Below, one piece after another: positions 26,233-34,715 of a stretch of 64,000 nt of DNA. Numbering within the stretch: the first letter of the stretch is position 1; each line of letters opens with the position of its first letter. The DNA lies in NCBI GenBank assembly GCA_000238815.2, contig AFXB01000010.1, forward strand, positions 434,001 through 498,000. Reading direction: 5' to 3'. The translations under genes were made by a program, and so were the position numbers. This stretch comes from SAR116 cluster alpha proteobacterium HIMB100. GTDB lineage: Bacteria; Pseudomonadota; Alphaproteobacteria; Puniceispirillales; Puniceispirillaceae. A model generated the notes under the pieces. The model was not told the DNA's origin. It ran no database searches and saw only the letters and a program-made list of their open reading frames with translations.

Positions 26233-27813
26233 TCAAATCGTCCCCATAATCCGTTTGCGGATATTTTCATTCAGCAAGGCAGAGGCGATGATCACAAGCC
26301 CCAAAAATACGCGATAGAAAGAGCCGTCAATGCCAGGGATATAGAAGAACGCCTCTTTGGCGATGCCGAAAATAAAGGCCCCGACAATAATGCCTAAAAT
26401 GGTGCCGAAGCCGCCGGTCATCACAATGCCGCCAATCACCGCAGCCGCGATGGCTTCCAGCTCTTTTAAGTTCCCTTTCGCGGCATCTGCTGTATTCACC
26501 TCAAACACCTGGCAAGTCGCAAATATGGTTGCGCAAAAAGCAGAGAACATAAACAGCGATATTTTCACCTTATCTGTGGGCACGCCATTTGCCTTGGCCG
26601 CATTCAGATTGCCGCCTGTGGAATAAATCCAGTTGCCGGCCTGGGTGCGGCTGAGCACGACATAGCACAATACTGACAACAACACCCAAATCATCACACA
26701 AGAATATAAGCCTGGAGCAAACTGGTTGCCGAAATTATTGGTGTTCCAGTCAATCGGATAATACAGCCAGTCAAACACAGGCTCCAAAATATCCCCGCCA
26801 AAGAAATTCGCCACAGGCCGGGCAGTGACCACAGAATCAATGTAGGCCCTGGCCACATCAATATCTGTCACTGATTTCGGTACCGCAGGAGTGACCTTGA
26901 AATTGGCGATTTTATCCTGGATGGTGGCAACCATGGTATCATTGCCGGATTCGAGAGCATTTTCCAATGCACGTTCCAGCGGCCGCACCCCTTTGGACGC
27001 CATAATTTCTGTCTTGGCATCAGCAATGCGCTGATAGGTATATTGCAGCCGGTCTGTAATGCTGGCGACTTTATCCGCAGGCAGTGCATTCACAAGTGCT
27101 GTCAGGTCAGATTCAGGCAGAGCCTTTGCCGCCTCGCGTTCAATTTCGCCATGGCCGGGCAGATTAATGATATTTTTGATATCCGGAATTTCGGTGACGG
27201 TGGTGGCCCCTTTGACCTGATCCGGGCGATGATTAAAAGACCGCAAAGAGACTTCGGTCAGGCCGCGCAGGAAAAACAATCCGCCAAGCGTGACAATAAA
27301 AGACGGCAGGCCAGACCGCACCACGATATAGCCTTGCAGCCAGCCAAAAAACAGGGTGAAACACAAGGTGATGAGAATCGCCCCTATCGGCGAGACATCA
27401 GAGAGATAAAAAACAGTAAAAAATTCAATATGGACGCCGCCATCAAAAGACAGATACGGGATCACAACAGCAAATCCCCAGCGCAAAATCATGGCCATAC
27501 AGGCCCCGGCAAATCCGATCATAGAGCCGATAGACAGGTCAAATTCGCCCGCAATGATCAACAGACCCGCACCAAGGGCAATAATCCCTAATTGCGAGAT
27601 CACGCGCAGGTTATTTCTGATTCCCAGCGCATTAAAGCCTTCACCAGCAAAAGGGTTTAACGAGAACTCACCTGCCGGAATGGAAAAATAGCCCAACATG
27701 CCAAACAGGACCAACATAACGCCGATTGGACCAATTTCAGGTCGATTGAACAACGCCGCGAAACGGCCCTTTGTTTCATGCCGGTCGGATTCCTGTCGTG
27801 TCGCTGCAGACAT
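26233..27813 (-). CDS. Sugar ABC transporter permease with a large insertion
   Basis: CUT2/ribose-type permease of 526 residues, about 200 longer than RbsC (~320). Segments before residue ~190 and after ~370 look normal, including IIAGEFDLSIGSMIG at 86-100, the GLPSFIVTLGGLFFLRG segment, and the C-terminal GGIVMTGGFGTILG near 461. Residues ~195-340 are a charged, mostly helical stretch with no membrane segment, probably facing the periplasm. I infer that it contacts the binding protein or gates access. The gene is preceded by an attenuating hairpin after the binding-protein gene. Confidence 0.88.
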   Translation of the reverse strand: MSAATRQESDRHETKGRFAALFNRPEIGPIGVMLVLFGMLGYFSIPAGEFSLNPFAGEGFNALGIRNNLRVISQLGIIALGAGLLIIAGEFDLSIGSMIGFAGACMAMILRWGFAVVIPYLSFDGGVHIEFFTVFYLSDVSPIGAILITLCFTLFFGWLQGYIVVRSGLPSFIVTLGGLFFLRGLTEVSLRSFNHRPDQVKGATTVTEIPDIKNIINLPGHGEIEREAAKALPESDLTALVNALPADKVASITDRLQYTYQRIADAKTEIMASKGVRPLERALENALESGNDTMVATIQDKIANFKVTPAVPKSVTDIDVARAYIDSVVTARPVANFFGGDILEPVFDWLYYPIDWNTNNFGNQFAPGLYSCVMIWVLLSVLCYVVLSRTQAGNWIYSTGGNLNAAKANGVPTDKVKISLFMFSAFCATIFATCQVFEVNTADAAKGNLKELEAIAAAVIGGIVMTGGFGTILGIIVGAFIFGIAKEAFFYIPGIDGSFYRVFLGLVIIASALLNENIRKRIMGTI

Positions 27814-27837
27814 GATGACGTTTCCCCCTCATTTCTT

Positions 27838-27873
27838 AAAAAAGAAGTGGGTAGCCCGTATCGCGCTACCCAC
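27838..27873 (-). terminator. Attenuating terminator between binding-protein and permease genes
   Basis: On the minus strand a perfect 9-bp stem (arms 27865-27873 and 27847-27855) closes a 9-base loop, followed by TTC and six T residues (27838-27843). This is a standard intrinsic terminator in the 80-base gap after the substrate-binding gene. It should let the binding protein be made in excess over permease and ATPase, with partial read-through. Confidence 0.8.
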
Positions 27874-27893
27874 CAGAAGATTAAGTTTTGTGC

Positions 27894-28802
27894 TTATCTG
27901 TCTACGCCAGCAAGTGCAGCAACAGATGATGCATTTGACTTGTCAACAAAGCCCGGGCCAGATGGGATGTTTGCCCCTGGCAGCAGGCCTGCACCATTAT
28001 TATACAGATGCAGCACGATCACAGGCATGTAGCCCTGCAGACGCTGCTGCTGATCGATTGTGTACTGAACCTTGCCTGCATTGATCATATCCATGACAGG
28101 TGGGCTTAAGTCAAAGCATGAGTGGTGAACAGACATGCCCAGCTCGTCAATCGCCTGCTGCACACCTACACAGACGTGTGGGCCAACAGACAGAACCGCA
28201 TCAATATCCGGGTTTGCCTGCAGACCAGCAGCCGCACGTGTCGGGATGGTGGCCGGGTCATTTGAGCTGTCGACCAGCTTTGTCGGCACAGATTCACCAT
28301 AACCGTTACACCGGTCATTCAGTGCTGTGTTGTACGCTTCCTGGATAAAGCAAAGGGCCTTTGTGGCGCCTTCAGCTTTCGCGCGTGCACCAGCTGACTG
28401 ACCGGCCAGGAATTCTGGCTGACCCACATGCATCAGTGCGCCAACTTCCTTGGATGATTCAAGGCCAGAGTTCATGGTGACCACAGGAATACCGGCTGCA
28501 ACAGCAGCTTTGATCGCCCCGCCCAGCGCGTCTGGATCAGGCAATGACACCACAATACCGTCTGGCTGTGTTGCCGCAGCAGCTGTGATTGATTTTGCCA
28601 TATCACCCATGTCTCCTGATGGGTTGAAGATATATTCAAAATCTGCACCAACAGCACGTGCAGCATCTTCACCGCCCTTTTGCACAACTGGCCAGAAAGG
28701 GTCTTTACCTTCGCCATGTGTGACCATAACGTAACGTTCTGCCTGAGCAGCACCAGCGACCATAGTCACAGCGGCTGTCAGCGCAAAAATAAGCTTTTTC
28801 AT
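27894..28802 (-). CDS. Sugar ABC transporter substrate-binding protein
   Basis: Periplasmic binding protein of the ribose/LacI-type fold, 302 residues. A signal peptide spans residues 1-21 with cleavage after AQA. The mature protein starts with a RYVMVTHGEGKDPFW strand typical of family members that bind monosaccharides or inositol. It is first in the operon with iolC, D, B and E, so inositol or a related polyol is the likely ligand (inference). ATG at 28802 follows GGAGG by 7 bases; a GTG at 28814 overlaps that ribosome site. A terminator separates it from the permease gene. Confidence 0.92.
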   Translation of the reverse strand: MKKLIFALTAAVTMVAGAAQAERYVMVTHGEGKDPFWPVVQKGGEDAARAVGADFEYIFNPSGDMGDMAKSITAAAATQPDGIVVSLPDPDALGGAIKAAVAAGIPVVTMNSGLESSKEVGALMHVGQPEFLAGQSAGARAKAEGATKALCFIQEAYNTALNDRCNGYGESVPTKLVDSSNDPATIPTRAAAGLQANPDIDAVLSVGPHVCVGVQQAIDELGMSVHHSCFDLSPPVMDMINAGKVQYTIDQQQRLQGYMPVIVLHLYNNGAGLLPGANIPSGPGFVDKSNASSVAALAGVDR

Positions 28803-28827
28803 ATTATCCTCCACAAGATGAATTCAA

Positions 28828-28837
28828 CTCGATCGAG
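28828..28837. promoter_or_regulatory. Palindrome in the divergent iol/dehydrogenase gap, possible operator
   Basis: CTCGATCGAG is a perfect 10-base palindrome 25 bases above the binding-protein start. On the minus strand an AT-rich TAATAT lies just upstream. On the plus strand a TTGACA occurs at 28892-28897. The 214-base gap must hold promoters for both directions; this palindrome is the best candidate for a repressor site. No regulator gene is present in the window. Confidence 0.35.
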
Positions 28838-29016
28838 CTAGAAATATTAATTCTGATTCGCTGGTGAATGTAAACAGTGATTTCCATTTTATTGACAGAA
28901 ACAGATATTATTTTTGCAGCCCCTGGCGGGACGCCGCGTTTTGGGTCTTGCCAAGCAGACCGCATCTTCGCCATAACAAGAGCAGACGAAATTCAGGAAA
29001 CAAGGCGTTAAGGTCA

Positions 29017-30159
29017 ATGTCAGCTTCAGTTCAGGATAAATCAATCGGGGTCGGTGTCATCGGCACGGGTTTTATGGGTAAGGCCCATTCCATTGCGTAT
29101 AGCGCGTCAGCATCTGTGTTCGGCACAGGCCTGCGGCCACAGCTGGAAATTGTATGCGACCTCAGCCCGGAGCGTGCCAGCCAGCGCGCCACTGATCTGG
29201 GCTTTTCGCGTTACAGCGATAACTGGCGGGATGTGGTTGAAGATGAGCGTGTTGAGCTGGTCTCTATCTGCACACCCAATGACACTCATGCTGAAATCGC
29301 AATTGCCGCGCTGAAAGCAGGCAAGCATGTCTGGTGTGAAAAGCCCATGTCAACAACCCTGGCCGATTCAACTGCTATGGCAGCGGCAGCGGCAGCATCA
29401 GCAGGCCAGACCATCATCGGCTATAATTATACCAAAAACCCGGCTGTCACCCACGCCCGCCGCCTGATCGAACAAGGCGCCATTGGCAGGGTATCAGGAT
29501 TTTTCTGTCGGTATGATGTGGATAATGAAGCAGATGGCAGCCGGCCCTGGTCCTGGCGGATGTCACGTGAGCAGTCCGGAACAGGGGCAAATGGGGATGT
29601 GCTGTCGCATGTCATTTCCGTGGCGCATTTCCTGACCGGGTCAACCATTTCCCGGGTTGCCGGTGATTATGCCATTGTGCATGAACAGCGGGCTGATGCC
29701 GAAAATGATGGCCAGACCAAGGCTGTTGATAATGATGATATGGTCTCTGCTCTGGTGCATTTTGAAAATGGGGTCAAAGGCCATATCGGGGCCAGCCGTG
29801 TGACCTGGGGACGCAAATGTGGCCTGCGCTGGGAAATCCATGGCACAGAAGGCACCATTTTATATGATCAGGAGCGGCTGAATGAGCTGAAGCTGTTTAC
29901 CCGTCAGGATGACCCGGCAACAGATGGGTTCCGGACCATCCTGACCGGCCCGCTGCATGAGCCTTATGCCGCTTTTCTACCGAATGGCGGTCATTCGCTG
30001 GGGTATATGGATGTGAAAATCTGTGAGCTGCATGAGCTGCTGGGCGCAATTGAACAGGGAACAGCTGTCTGGCCCAGCTTTGCAGACGGGCTGGTGATCG
30101 AAAAAGTCATGGATGCGGTTGACAGATCTGCCCAGTCAGGGGCCTGGGCAGAGGTGTGA
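29017..30159 (+). CDS. Gfo/Idh/MocA-family sugar or inositol dehydrogenase
   Basis: NAD(P)-dependent dehydrogenase of 380 residues. GTGFMG at 16-21 is the nucleotide-binding loop and EKP at 108-110 the family lysine motif. It is divergent from the iol operon and is the best candidate for the first oxidation of inositol to inosose (iolG or iolX role), which otherwise has no gene here; that is inference from position. I chose ATG 29017, preceded by AAGG, because 51 further upstream codons have no family similarity. Other polyols or sugars are possible substrates. Confidence 0.85.
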   Translation: MSASVQDKSIGVGVIGTGFMGKAHSIAYSASASVFGTGLRPQLEIVCDLSPERASQRATDLGFSRYSDNWRDVVEDERVELVSICTPNDTHAEIAIAALKAGKHVWCEKPMSTTLADSTAMAAAAAASAGQTIIGYNYTKNPAVTHARRLIEQGAIGRVSGFFCRYDVDNEADGSRPWSWRMSREQSGTGANGDVLSHVISVAHFLTGSTISRVAGDYAIVHEQRADAENDGQTKAVDNDDMVSALVHFENGVKGHIGASRVTWGRKCGLRWEIHGTEGTILYDQERLNELKLFTRQDDPATDGFRTILTGPLHEPYAAFLPNGGHSLGYMDVKICELHELLGAIEQGTAVWPSFADGLVIEKVMDAVDRSAQSGAWAEV

Positions 30160-30205
30160 GTGGTGTAAATCTGTCTGCAGAACAGGCAGATGCGCCAGGC
30201 CTTGA

Positions 30206-30964
30206 TCAGACCCAACCACCATCCACAATATAGCTCTGGTTAGAACAGGCCCCGGCTTCATCAGACGCCATAAATAGGACAAAGCGGGCAATGTCTTCAG
30301 GCACCAGCTTGCGTTTCACACATTGCCGCTGCATCAGCTCTTTTTCGCTTTCTTCGGTCAGCCACATATCCACCTGGCGCTGTGTCATGATCCAGCCCGG
30401 AATCACAGAATTCACCCGGATATTGTCGGGGCCCAGATCACGGGCAAGACCTCGGGTCAGCCCCTGAACCGCTGATTTCGCGGTGGTGTAACAGGGCATG
30501 CCGCCCTGGCCGATCAGCCAGCTGGTCGAGCCCATATTAATGATCGAACCGCCGCCCGCTTCTGCCATCTGCGGGGCGACCGCCTGGGCGGCAAACAGCT
30601 GGTGTTTCAGATTAGTAGCGATACGTTCATCAAAATATTCCGAGGTCACGCTGGCCAGACTATGGCGGTCATCACGGGCCGCATTATTGACCAGAACGCG
30701 GATGGCGCCCAGCTGTGCAGACACCGCCCTGACGCTGGCCTGAAGCGCGTCTATATCGCGCAAATCACAATATTCAAAATGCAAATTCGGGCTGTTGATA
30801 TCAGCGATAAGGGCTTGTGACGCCTGTTGGTCATAATCCAGAAACCCGACCTTTGCGCCCTGATCAATAAAGGCCCTGGTCAGCGCTTCGCCAATGCCTG
30901 AACCACCGCCGGTGATAAGGACCGTTTTGCCTTTTAATGAAGGATAAATTGCGTCAATTGCCAT
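30206..30964 (-). CDS. Short-chain dehydrogenase/reductase
   Basis: Classical SDR of 252 residues. TGGGSGIG at 18-25 binds NAD(P); NNAARDD, a conserved Ser in INMGSTSW, and the YTTAK catalytic Tyr/Lys are present. It ends in SYIVDGGWV, the usual SDR tail. The ATG at 30964 is favoured because the 22 upstream codons do not fit. It is divergent from the SMP-30 lactonase gene and together they could form a sugar dehydrogenase-lactonase pair (inference). Confidence 0.9.
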   Translation of the reverse strand: MAIDAIYPSLKGKTVLITGGGSGIGEALTRAFIDQGAKVGFLDYDQQASQALIADINSPNLHFEYCDLRDIDALQASVRAVSAQLGAIRVLVNNAARDDRHSLASVTSEYFDERIATNLKHQLFAAQAVAPQMAEAGGGSIINMGSTSWLIGQGGMPCYTTAKSAVQGLTRGLARDLGPDNIRVNSVIPGWIMTQRQVDMWLTEESEKELMQRQCVKRKLVPEDIARFVLFMASDEAGACSNQSYIVDGGWV

Positions 30965-31043
30965 CGTGTCTGCCCCAAAGAGATATGAAATGGTAAGCCG
31001 GAAACCGGTTCTGTTTCCAGCGTTGACCATAACGGAAAAAACC

Positions 31044-31060
31044 GCTGATAATCAATCAGC
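31044..31060. repeat. Short dyad between SDR and lactonase genes
   Basis: GCTGAT at 31044-31049 mirrors ATCAGC at 31055-31060 around five bases, centred in the 130-base divergent gap. Position and symmetry suggest an operator, but arms this short occur by chance, so confidence is low. Confidence 0.25.
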
Positions 31061-31094
31061 AAAATAAGCAGATTTAAAATGACAGAGGTGTGAT

Positions 31095-31967
31095 GTGACA
31101 TATGAGGTGGCTTTTCCGGTGCAAAATGAGCTGGGTGAAGGGCCGGTCTGGGATGACCGGGCGGGATGTCTTATCTGGTGTGATATTCTGGGCCAGACCC
31201 TGTTTATCGGAGATGTGCAAAGCGGGCTTATCCGCACCTATGGCTTTGGTGAGCCGGTTTCCGCTGCCTTTCTGAGCGAGGCAGATCAGCTTTATGTGGC
31301 CGGGGCAAGCGGGCTGTATATGCTGGAGCCTGAAACCGGCGCACGCCAGCTGGTCATGCCCATAGAACAGGATAACCCGGTGACACGGGCCAATGACAGC
31401 CGCGTGGCCCCGGGCGGGGCCATCTGGTTCGGGACGATGGGCCGCAAGCTGGAGGCAGATGCAGGAGCGGTCTATCACGTCAAAAACAACAAGATTGAGC
31501 CGCTGTTCGCGCCTGTCTCTATTCCCAACGCTACCTGTTTTTCACCAGATAGCCGGACCGGCTATTTCTGTGACACGCCAAAGCAGGTCATTCTGCAGGT
31601 AGAGATTGACCCGGAAACCGGACGGCCCGTGGCCGCGCCGCGCCTGTTTGTGGACTTATCCGCAGAAGGGCTGAACCCTGATGGCGCAGTGATTGACGCA
31701 GAGGGCTGTTTATGGAACGCGCAATGGGGAGCCGGCCGGGTGGCCGGATATGATCCGGCCGGCAAATTTATGCACGCGATTAACCTGCCTGCTGCGCAAA
31801 TCACCTGTCCGGCCTTTGGCGGGGCTGATCTGAAAACCTTATATATCACCTCAGCCAAGGAAGGGCTGAGCACAGCTGATCAGGCGGATCAGCCGCTGGC
31901 CGGGGCGGTGTTTGCCGTGGACATGGAGGTCGCCGGACTTGCTGAGCGGCGCGTGCCCGTATTTTAG
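31095..31967 (+). CDS. SMP-30/gluconolactonase-family lactonase
   Basis: Six-bladed propeller lactonase of 290 residues that hydrolyses sugar lactones to aldonic acids. The metal ligand Glu15 is in LGEGPVWDD, Asn in RANDSRVAPGG and Asp in LNPDGAVID; GAIWFGTMG is family-typical. The start is GTG with AGAGG 5 bases upstream; no ATG is in frame nearby. Combined with a dehydrogenase and the KDG kinase/eda downstream it would support a non-phosphorylating sugar route, but a sugar-acid dehydratase is not present here. Confidence 0.9.
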   Translation: MTYEVAFPVQNELGEGPVWDDRAGCLIWCDILGQTLFIGDVQSGLIRTYGFGEPVSAAFLSEADQLYVAGASGLYMLEPETGARQLVMPIEQDNPVTRANDSRVAPGGAIWFGTMGRKLEADAGAVYHVKNNKIEPLFAPVSIPNATCFSPDSRTGYFCDTPKQVILQVEIDPETGRPVAAPRLFVDLSAEGLNPDGAVIDAEGCLWNAQWGAGRVAGYDPAGKFMHAINLPAAQITCPAFGGADLKTLYITSAKEGLSTADQADQPLAGAVFAVDMEVAGLAERRVPVF

Positions 31968-31977
31968 GACAGGCTGT

Positions 31978-33618
31978 TCAGGCGGGCAGAATTTCAGGGT
32001 CAAGAGGCGGTCTGCCCAAAACAAGGTCAGCACCTTTTTCGCCAATCAGCATCGCACCTGCATTCAGATTGGCAGACAACATGGTCGGCATGATAGATGC
32101 ATCAATTACCCGCAGGCCGTTCAGCCCATGCAGGCGCAGCTGATCATCAACCACGGCTGTGGGATCTGTAGCCGGGCCCATCCGGCAGGTCCCCATCATA
32201 TGATAAGTCGTGGTGCCCCGTTGCCGCGCGACCTGAAGCAGCTCATCATCAGAGCTGATATCCGGGCCGGGATAGACTTCGTGATCAAGATAAGGCGCAA
32301 GTGCAGAGGAATGCATCAGCTGGCGAGCCAGCTTCATGCCGGCAAGCACCACCCGCCTGTCTTCTTCAGCATCCAGATAATTGGGCTGAATAACCGGCTT
32401 ATCGTAGGGATCAGACGTTCGGGCATGGATGAAGCCGCGTGATTCCGGCCGCTGCTGCCAGGCCGCACAGGTAAAGCCAGGCTCTGTGTCAATTTCAGAC
32501 TGAACCCCTTCTTTATAGCTGGCCGGAGCGAAAGTCAGCTGCAGGTCATGATTGCGTATGGCTGGGTCCGAATGCCAGAAACAATAGACCAGCGTTGGCC
32601 CCAGCCCGAGAATAGACGGCCGGCCAAACAAATATTTACCCACCTCACCCAGCAATTTGGGGCCGCGTGTCAGCTCATTGATGGTGGAGGTGTTCCTGGC
32701 CCGGCCAGTAAAACGCGGTGCATAGTGATCACGCAGATTTTCGCCCACACCAGGCAGATGATGGACCACATCAAGACCAAGCGCGCGAAGATGATCGCCA
32801 TTGCCAATACCCGATAATTCAAGCAAATGAGGCGATCCCACCACACCAGAGGATAAAATTACCTCACGGCTGGCCAGAAGGCGTTGTTCAAGGCCATGCC
32901 GCCCGCCTTTTGAGAAGGTCACCCCGGTGGCGCGGCCGCCTTCAACCTGGACAGAGGTGGTATGCGCATCTGTGATGATATGCAGATTCGGGCGCGCCTT
33001 TACCGGTTTCAGAAACGCCCTTGCCGCGCTGTAGCGGAACCGGCCCTTGGCGGTACGCTGGACATAGGTCACACCTTCCTGGGTGCGGCCGTTATAATCG
33101 GCATTCAGCGGCATGCCCATATCAAGCGCCGCCTGGACAAAGGCCTCACACAAAGGATGCCGCCATTCCAGATCTGTTATCACCTGTTCACCGGACTGGC
33201 CCCGGTAAAGCGGGTCTCCCTTGCCCAGCCGCGTTTCAAGACGTTTATAATAGGGCAGAATATCGGCATAACCCCAGCCGCGGTTGCCCAGCTGGGCCCA
33301 GGTGTCAAAATCCATCGACTGGCCCCGGTTATACACAAGACCATTGATCGAGCTTGAGCCGCCAAGCGTCTTGCCCCGGGGGGCAGCGATCACCCGCCCG
33401 TTTGTGCCCCAGCTGGGCTGCATATCAAACAGCCAGTTCACAGACGGGTCCTTCAGGGTTTTTACAAATCCGGCCGGAATATGGATAAAGGGGTTTCGGT
33501 CTGGCGGTCCGGCTTCCAGAAGACAGACCTTGTGATTTGGATTTTCAGACAGCCGGTTCGCCAGCACACATCCCGCAGACCCTGCCCCGACAATCACATA
33601 ATCAAACCGATCTGCCAT
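31978..33618 (-). CDS. GMC-family FAD oxidoreductase (choline dehydrogenase-like)
   Basis: FAD-linked alcohol dehydrogenase of 546 residues. GAGSAG at 11-16 begins the FAD domain; GKTLGGSSSINGLVYNRG is GMC signature 1, GVVGSPHLLELSGIG signature 2, and TTYHMMGTCRMG holds the catalytic His. Relatives oxidise choline, polyethylene glycol or other alcohols. No betaine-aldehyde partner is adjacent; an aldehyde dehydrogenase lies 3.4 kb away at 37043. ATG 33618 follows a GGGAAGGG ribosome site. Confidence 0.92.
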   Translation of the reverse strand: MADRFDYVIVGAGSAGCVLANRLSENPNHKVCLLEAGPPDRNPFIHIPAGFVKTLKDPSVNWLFDMQPSWGTNGRVIAAPRGKTLGGSSSINGLVYNRGQSMDFDTWAQLGNRGWGYADILPYYKRLETRLGKGDPLYRGQSGEQVITDLEWRHPLCEAFVQAALDMGMPLNADYNGRTQEGVTYVQRTAKGRFRYSAARAFLKPVKARPNLHIITDAHTTSVQVEGGRATGVTFSKGGRHGLEQRLLASREVILSSGVVGSPHLLELSGIGNGDHLRALGLDVVHHLPGVGENLRDHYAPRFTGRARNTSTINELTRGPKLLGEVGKYLFGRPSILGLGPTLVYCFWHSDPAIRNHDLQLTFAPASYKEGVQSEIDTEPGFTCAAWQQRPESRGFIHARTSDPYDKPVIQPNYLDAEEDRRVVLAGMKLARQLMHSSALAPYLDHEVYPGPDISSDDELLQVARQRGTTTYHMMGTCRMGPATDPTAVVDDQLRLHGLNGLRVIDASIMPTMLSANLNAGAMLIGEKGADLVLGRPPLDPEILPA

Positions 33619-33717
33619 ACAGCCCTTCCCCTCATTCCTTCTGGCCGGTCTGTCTATCACACAAAAAACAGCAGAGATGGTCAAGCTGTTTGAGGCTGAT
33701 GAGGCAGAGGCAGGCTT

Positions 33718-33745
33718 TTGACTTCTGCTGTACAGAACCTACACT
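33718..33745 (+). promoter_or_regulatory. Candidate sigma-70 promoter of the reductase gene
   Basis: TTGACT (33718-33723) and TACACT (33740-33745) are spaced by 16 bases, about 50 bases upstream of the ATG at 33795. Match to consensus is 5/6 and 4/6. Reasonable but not tested. Confidence 0.4.
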
Positions 33746-33794
33746 GGTGCTGAAAAGCGGCGTTGACAATGCAGACGCACAGAAAGGGAAAATC

Positions 33795-34715
33795 ATGAAG
33801 ATTGCAATTATCGGCACCGGGGCAATGGGATCTGTCTATGCGGCGCTGCTGGCAGATGCCGGACATGAGGTCTGGGCCGTAGACAGCTGGGCAGAGCATA
33901 TTGATCAGATCAAAAAAACAGGTCTGCAGCTGGAGGGGGCCAGCGGCGGCAGAACCGTCACGCAGCTGCATGCAACAACAGAACTGGCTGAGGCAGGGGC
34001 ATGTGATTTATATGTGATTGCCACCAAAGCAGACGGGGTTGGTACAGCGGCTCAGGCCGTGGCTAGATCTATGCGTGAGGACAGCCTGATCCTGACCATT
34101 CAGAACGGGCTGGGGGCCGGTGAGCGGATTGCAAAATTCATTGACACAAAAAATGTACTGTTAGGCGTGGCTGAAGGGTTTGGCGCTTCGATGAAAGGGC
34201 CGGGCCATGCCCATCATAATGCAATGCGCCAGATTCGCATCGGCGAGATGACAGGCGGGATGACAGACCGGCTGCAAGCCCTGCAGGAGGTCTGGCGCGG
34301 GGCCGGGTTCACGGCCAATGGCTTTGCTGATATTCATCAGCTGATCTGGGAAAAATATATCTGTAATGTGTTTTTGAGCGCGCCCTGTACAGTGTTTGAC
34401 TGTACCATCGGCGGATTGGTGAACCATGAGGCCAGACGCGAGATTGCGCTGGGCTGTATGAGAGAGGCGTATCAGGCAGGACGAGCCAGGGGGATCAATT
34501 TTTCATTTGATGATGCAGATGCTTATGCGCTGAAATTTGCGTCTGTGATGCCAGACGCCAGCCCGTCTATGCGGCTGGACCATCTGGCCAGGCGCAAGTC
34601 AGAGATTGATGCGATTAACGGCATGGTCCCTGTGGTCAGTGCTGAGGCCGGCCTTGCCGCACCTTATAATGAAACCCTGTCTGCGGTGGTGCGCAAACGT
34701 GAAGAGGCGTTTTAA
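33795..34715 (+). CDS. Ketopantoate reductase-like (ApbA/PanE family) protein
   Basis: NADPH-dependent reductase fold, 306 residues. IGTGAMGSVYAALLADAGH at residues 5-23 is the dinucleotide loop; TIQNGLGAGERI and the C-terminal PSMRLDHLARRKSEIDAINGMV (split across the family's Lys and Asp sites) fit ApbA/PanE. Many paralogs reduce substrates other than 2-dehydropantoate, and no pan genes are near, so panE is not certain. ATG 33795 is preceded by AAAGGG. Its stop shares TTAA with the convergent molybdoenzyme gene. Confidence 0.85.
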   Translation: MKIAIIGTGAMGSVYAALLADAGHEVWAVDSWAEHIDQIKKTGLQLEGASGGRTVTQLHATTELAEAGACDLYVIATKADGVGTAAQAVARSMREDSLILTIQNGLGAGERIAKFIDTKNVLLGVAEGFGASMKGPGHAHHNAMRQIRIGEMTGGMTDRLQALQEVWRGAGFTANGFADIHQLIWEKYICNVFLSAPCTVFDCTIGGLVNHEARREIALGCMREAYQAGRARGINFSFDDADAYALKFASVMPDASPSMRLDHLARRKSEIDAINGMVPVVSAEAGLAAPYNETLSAVVRKREEAF

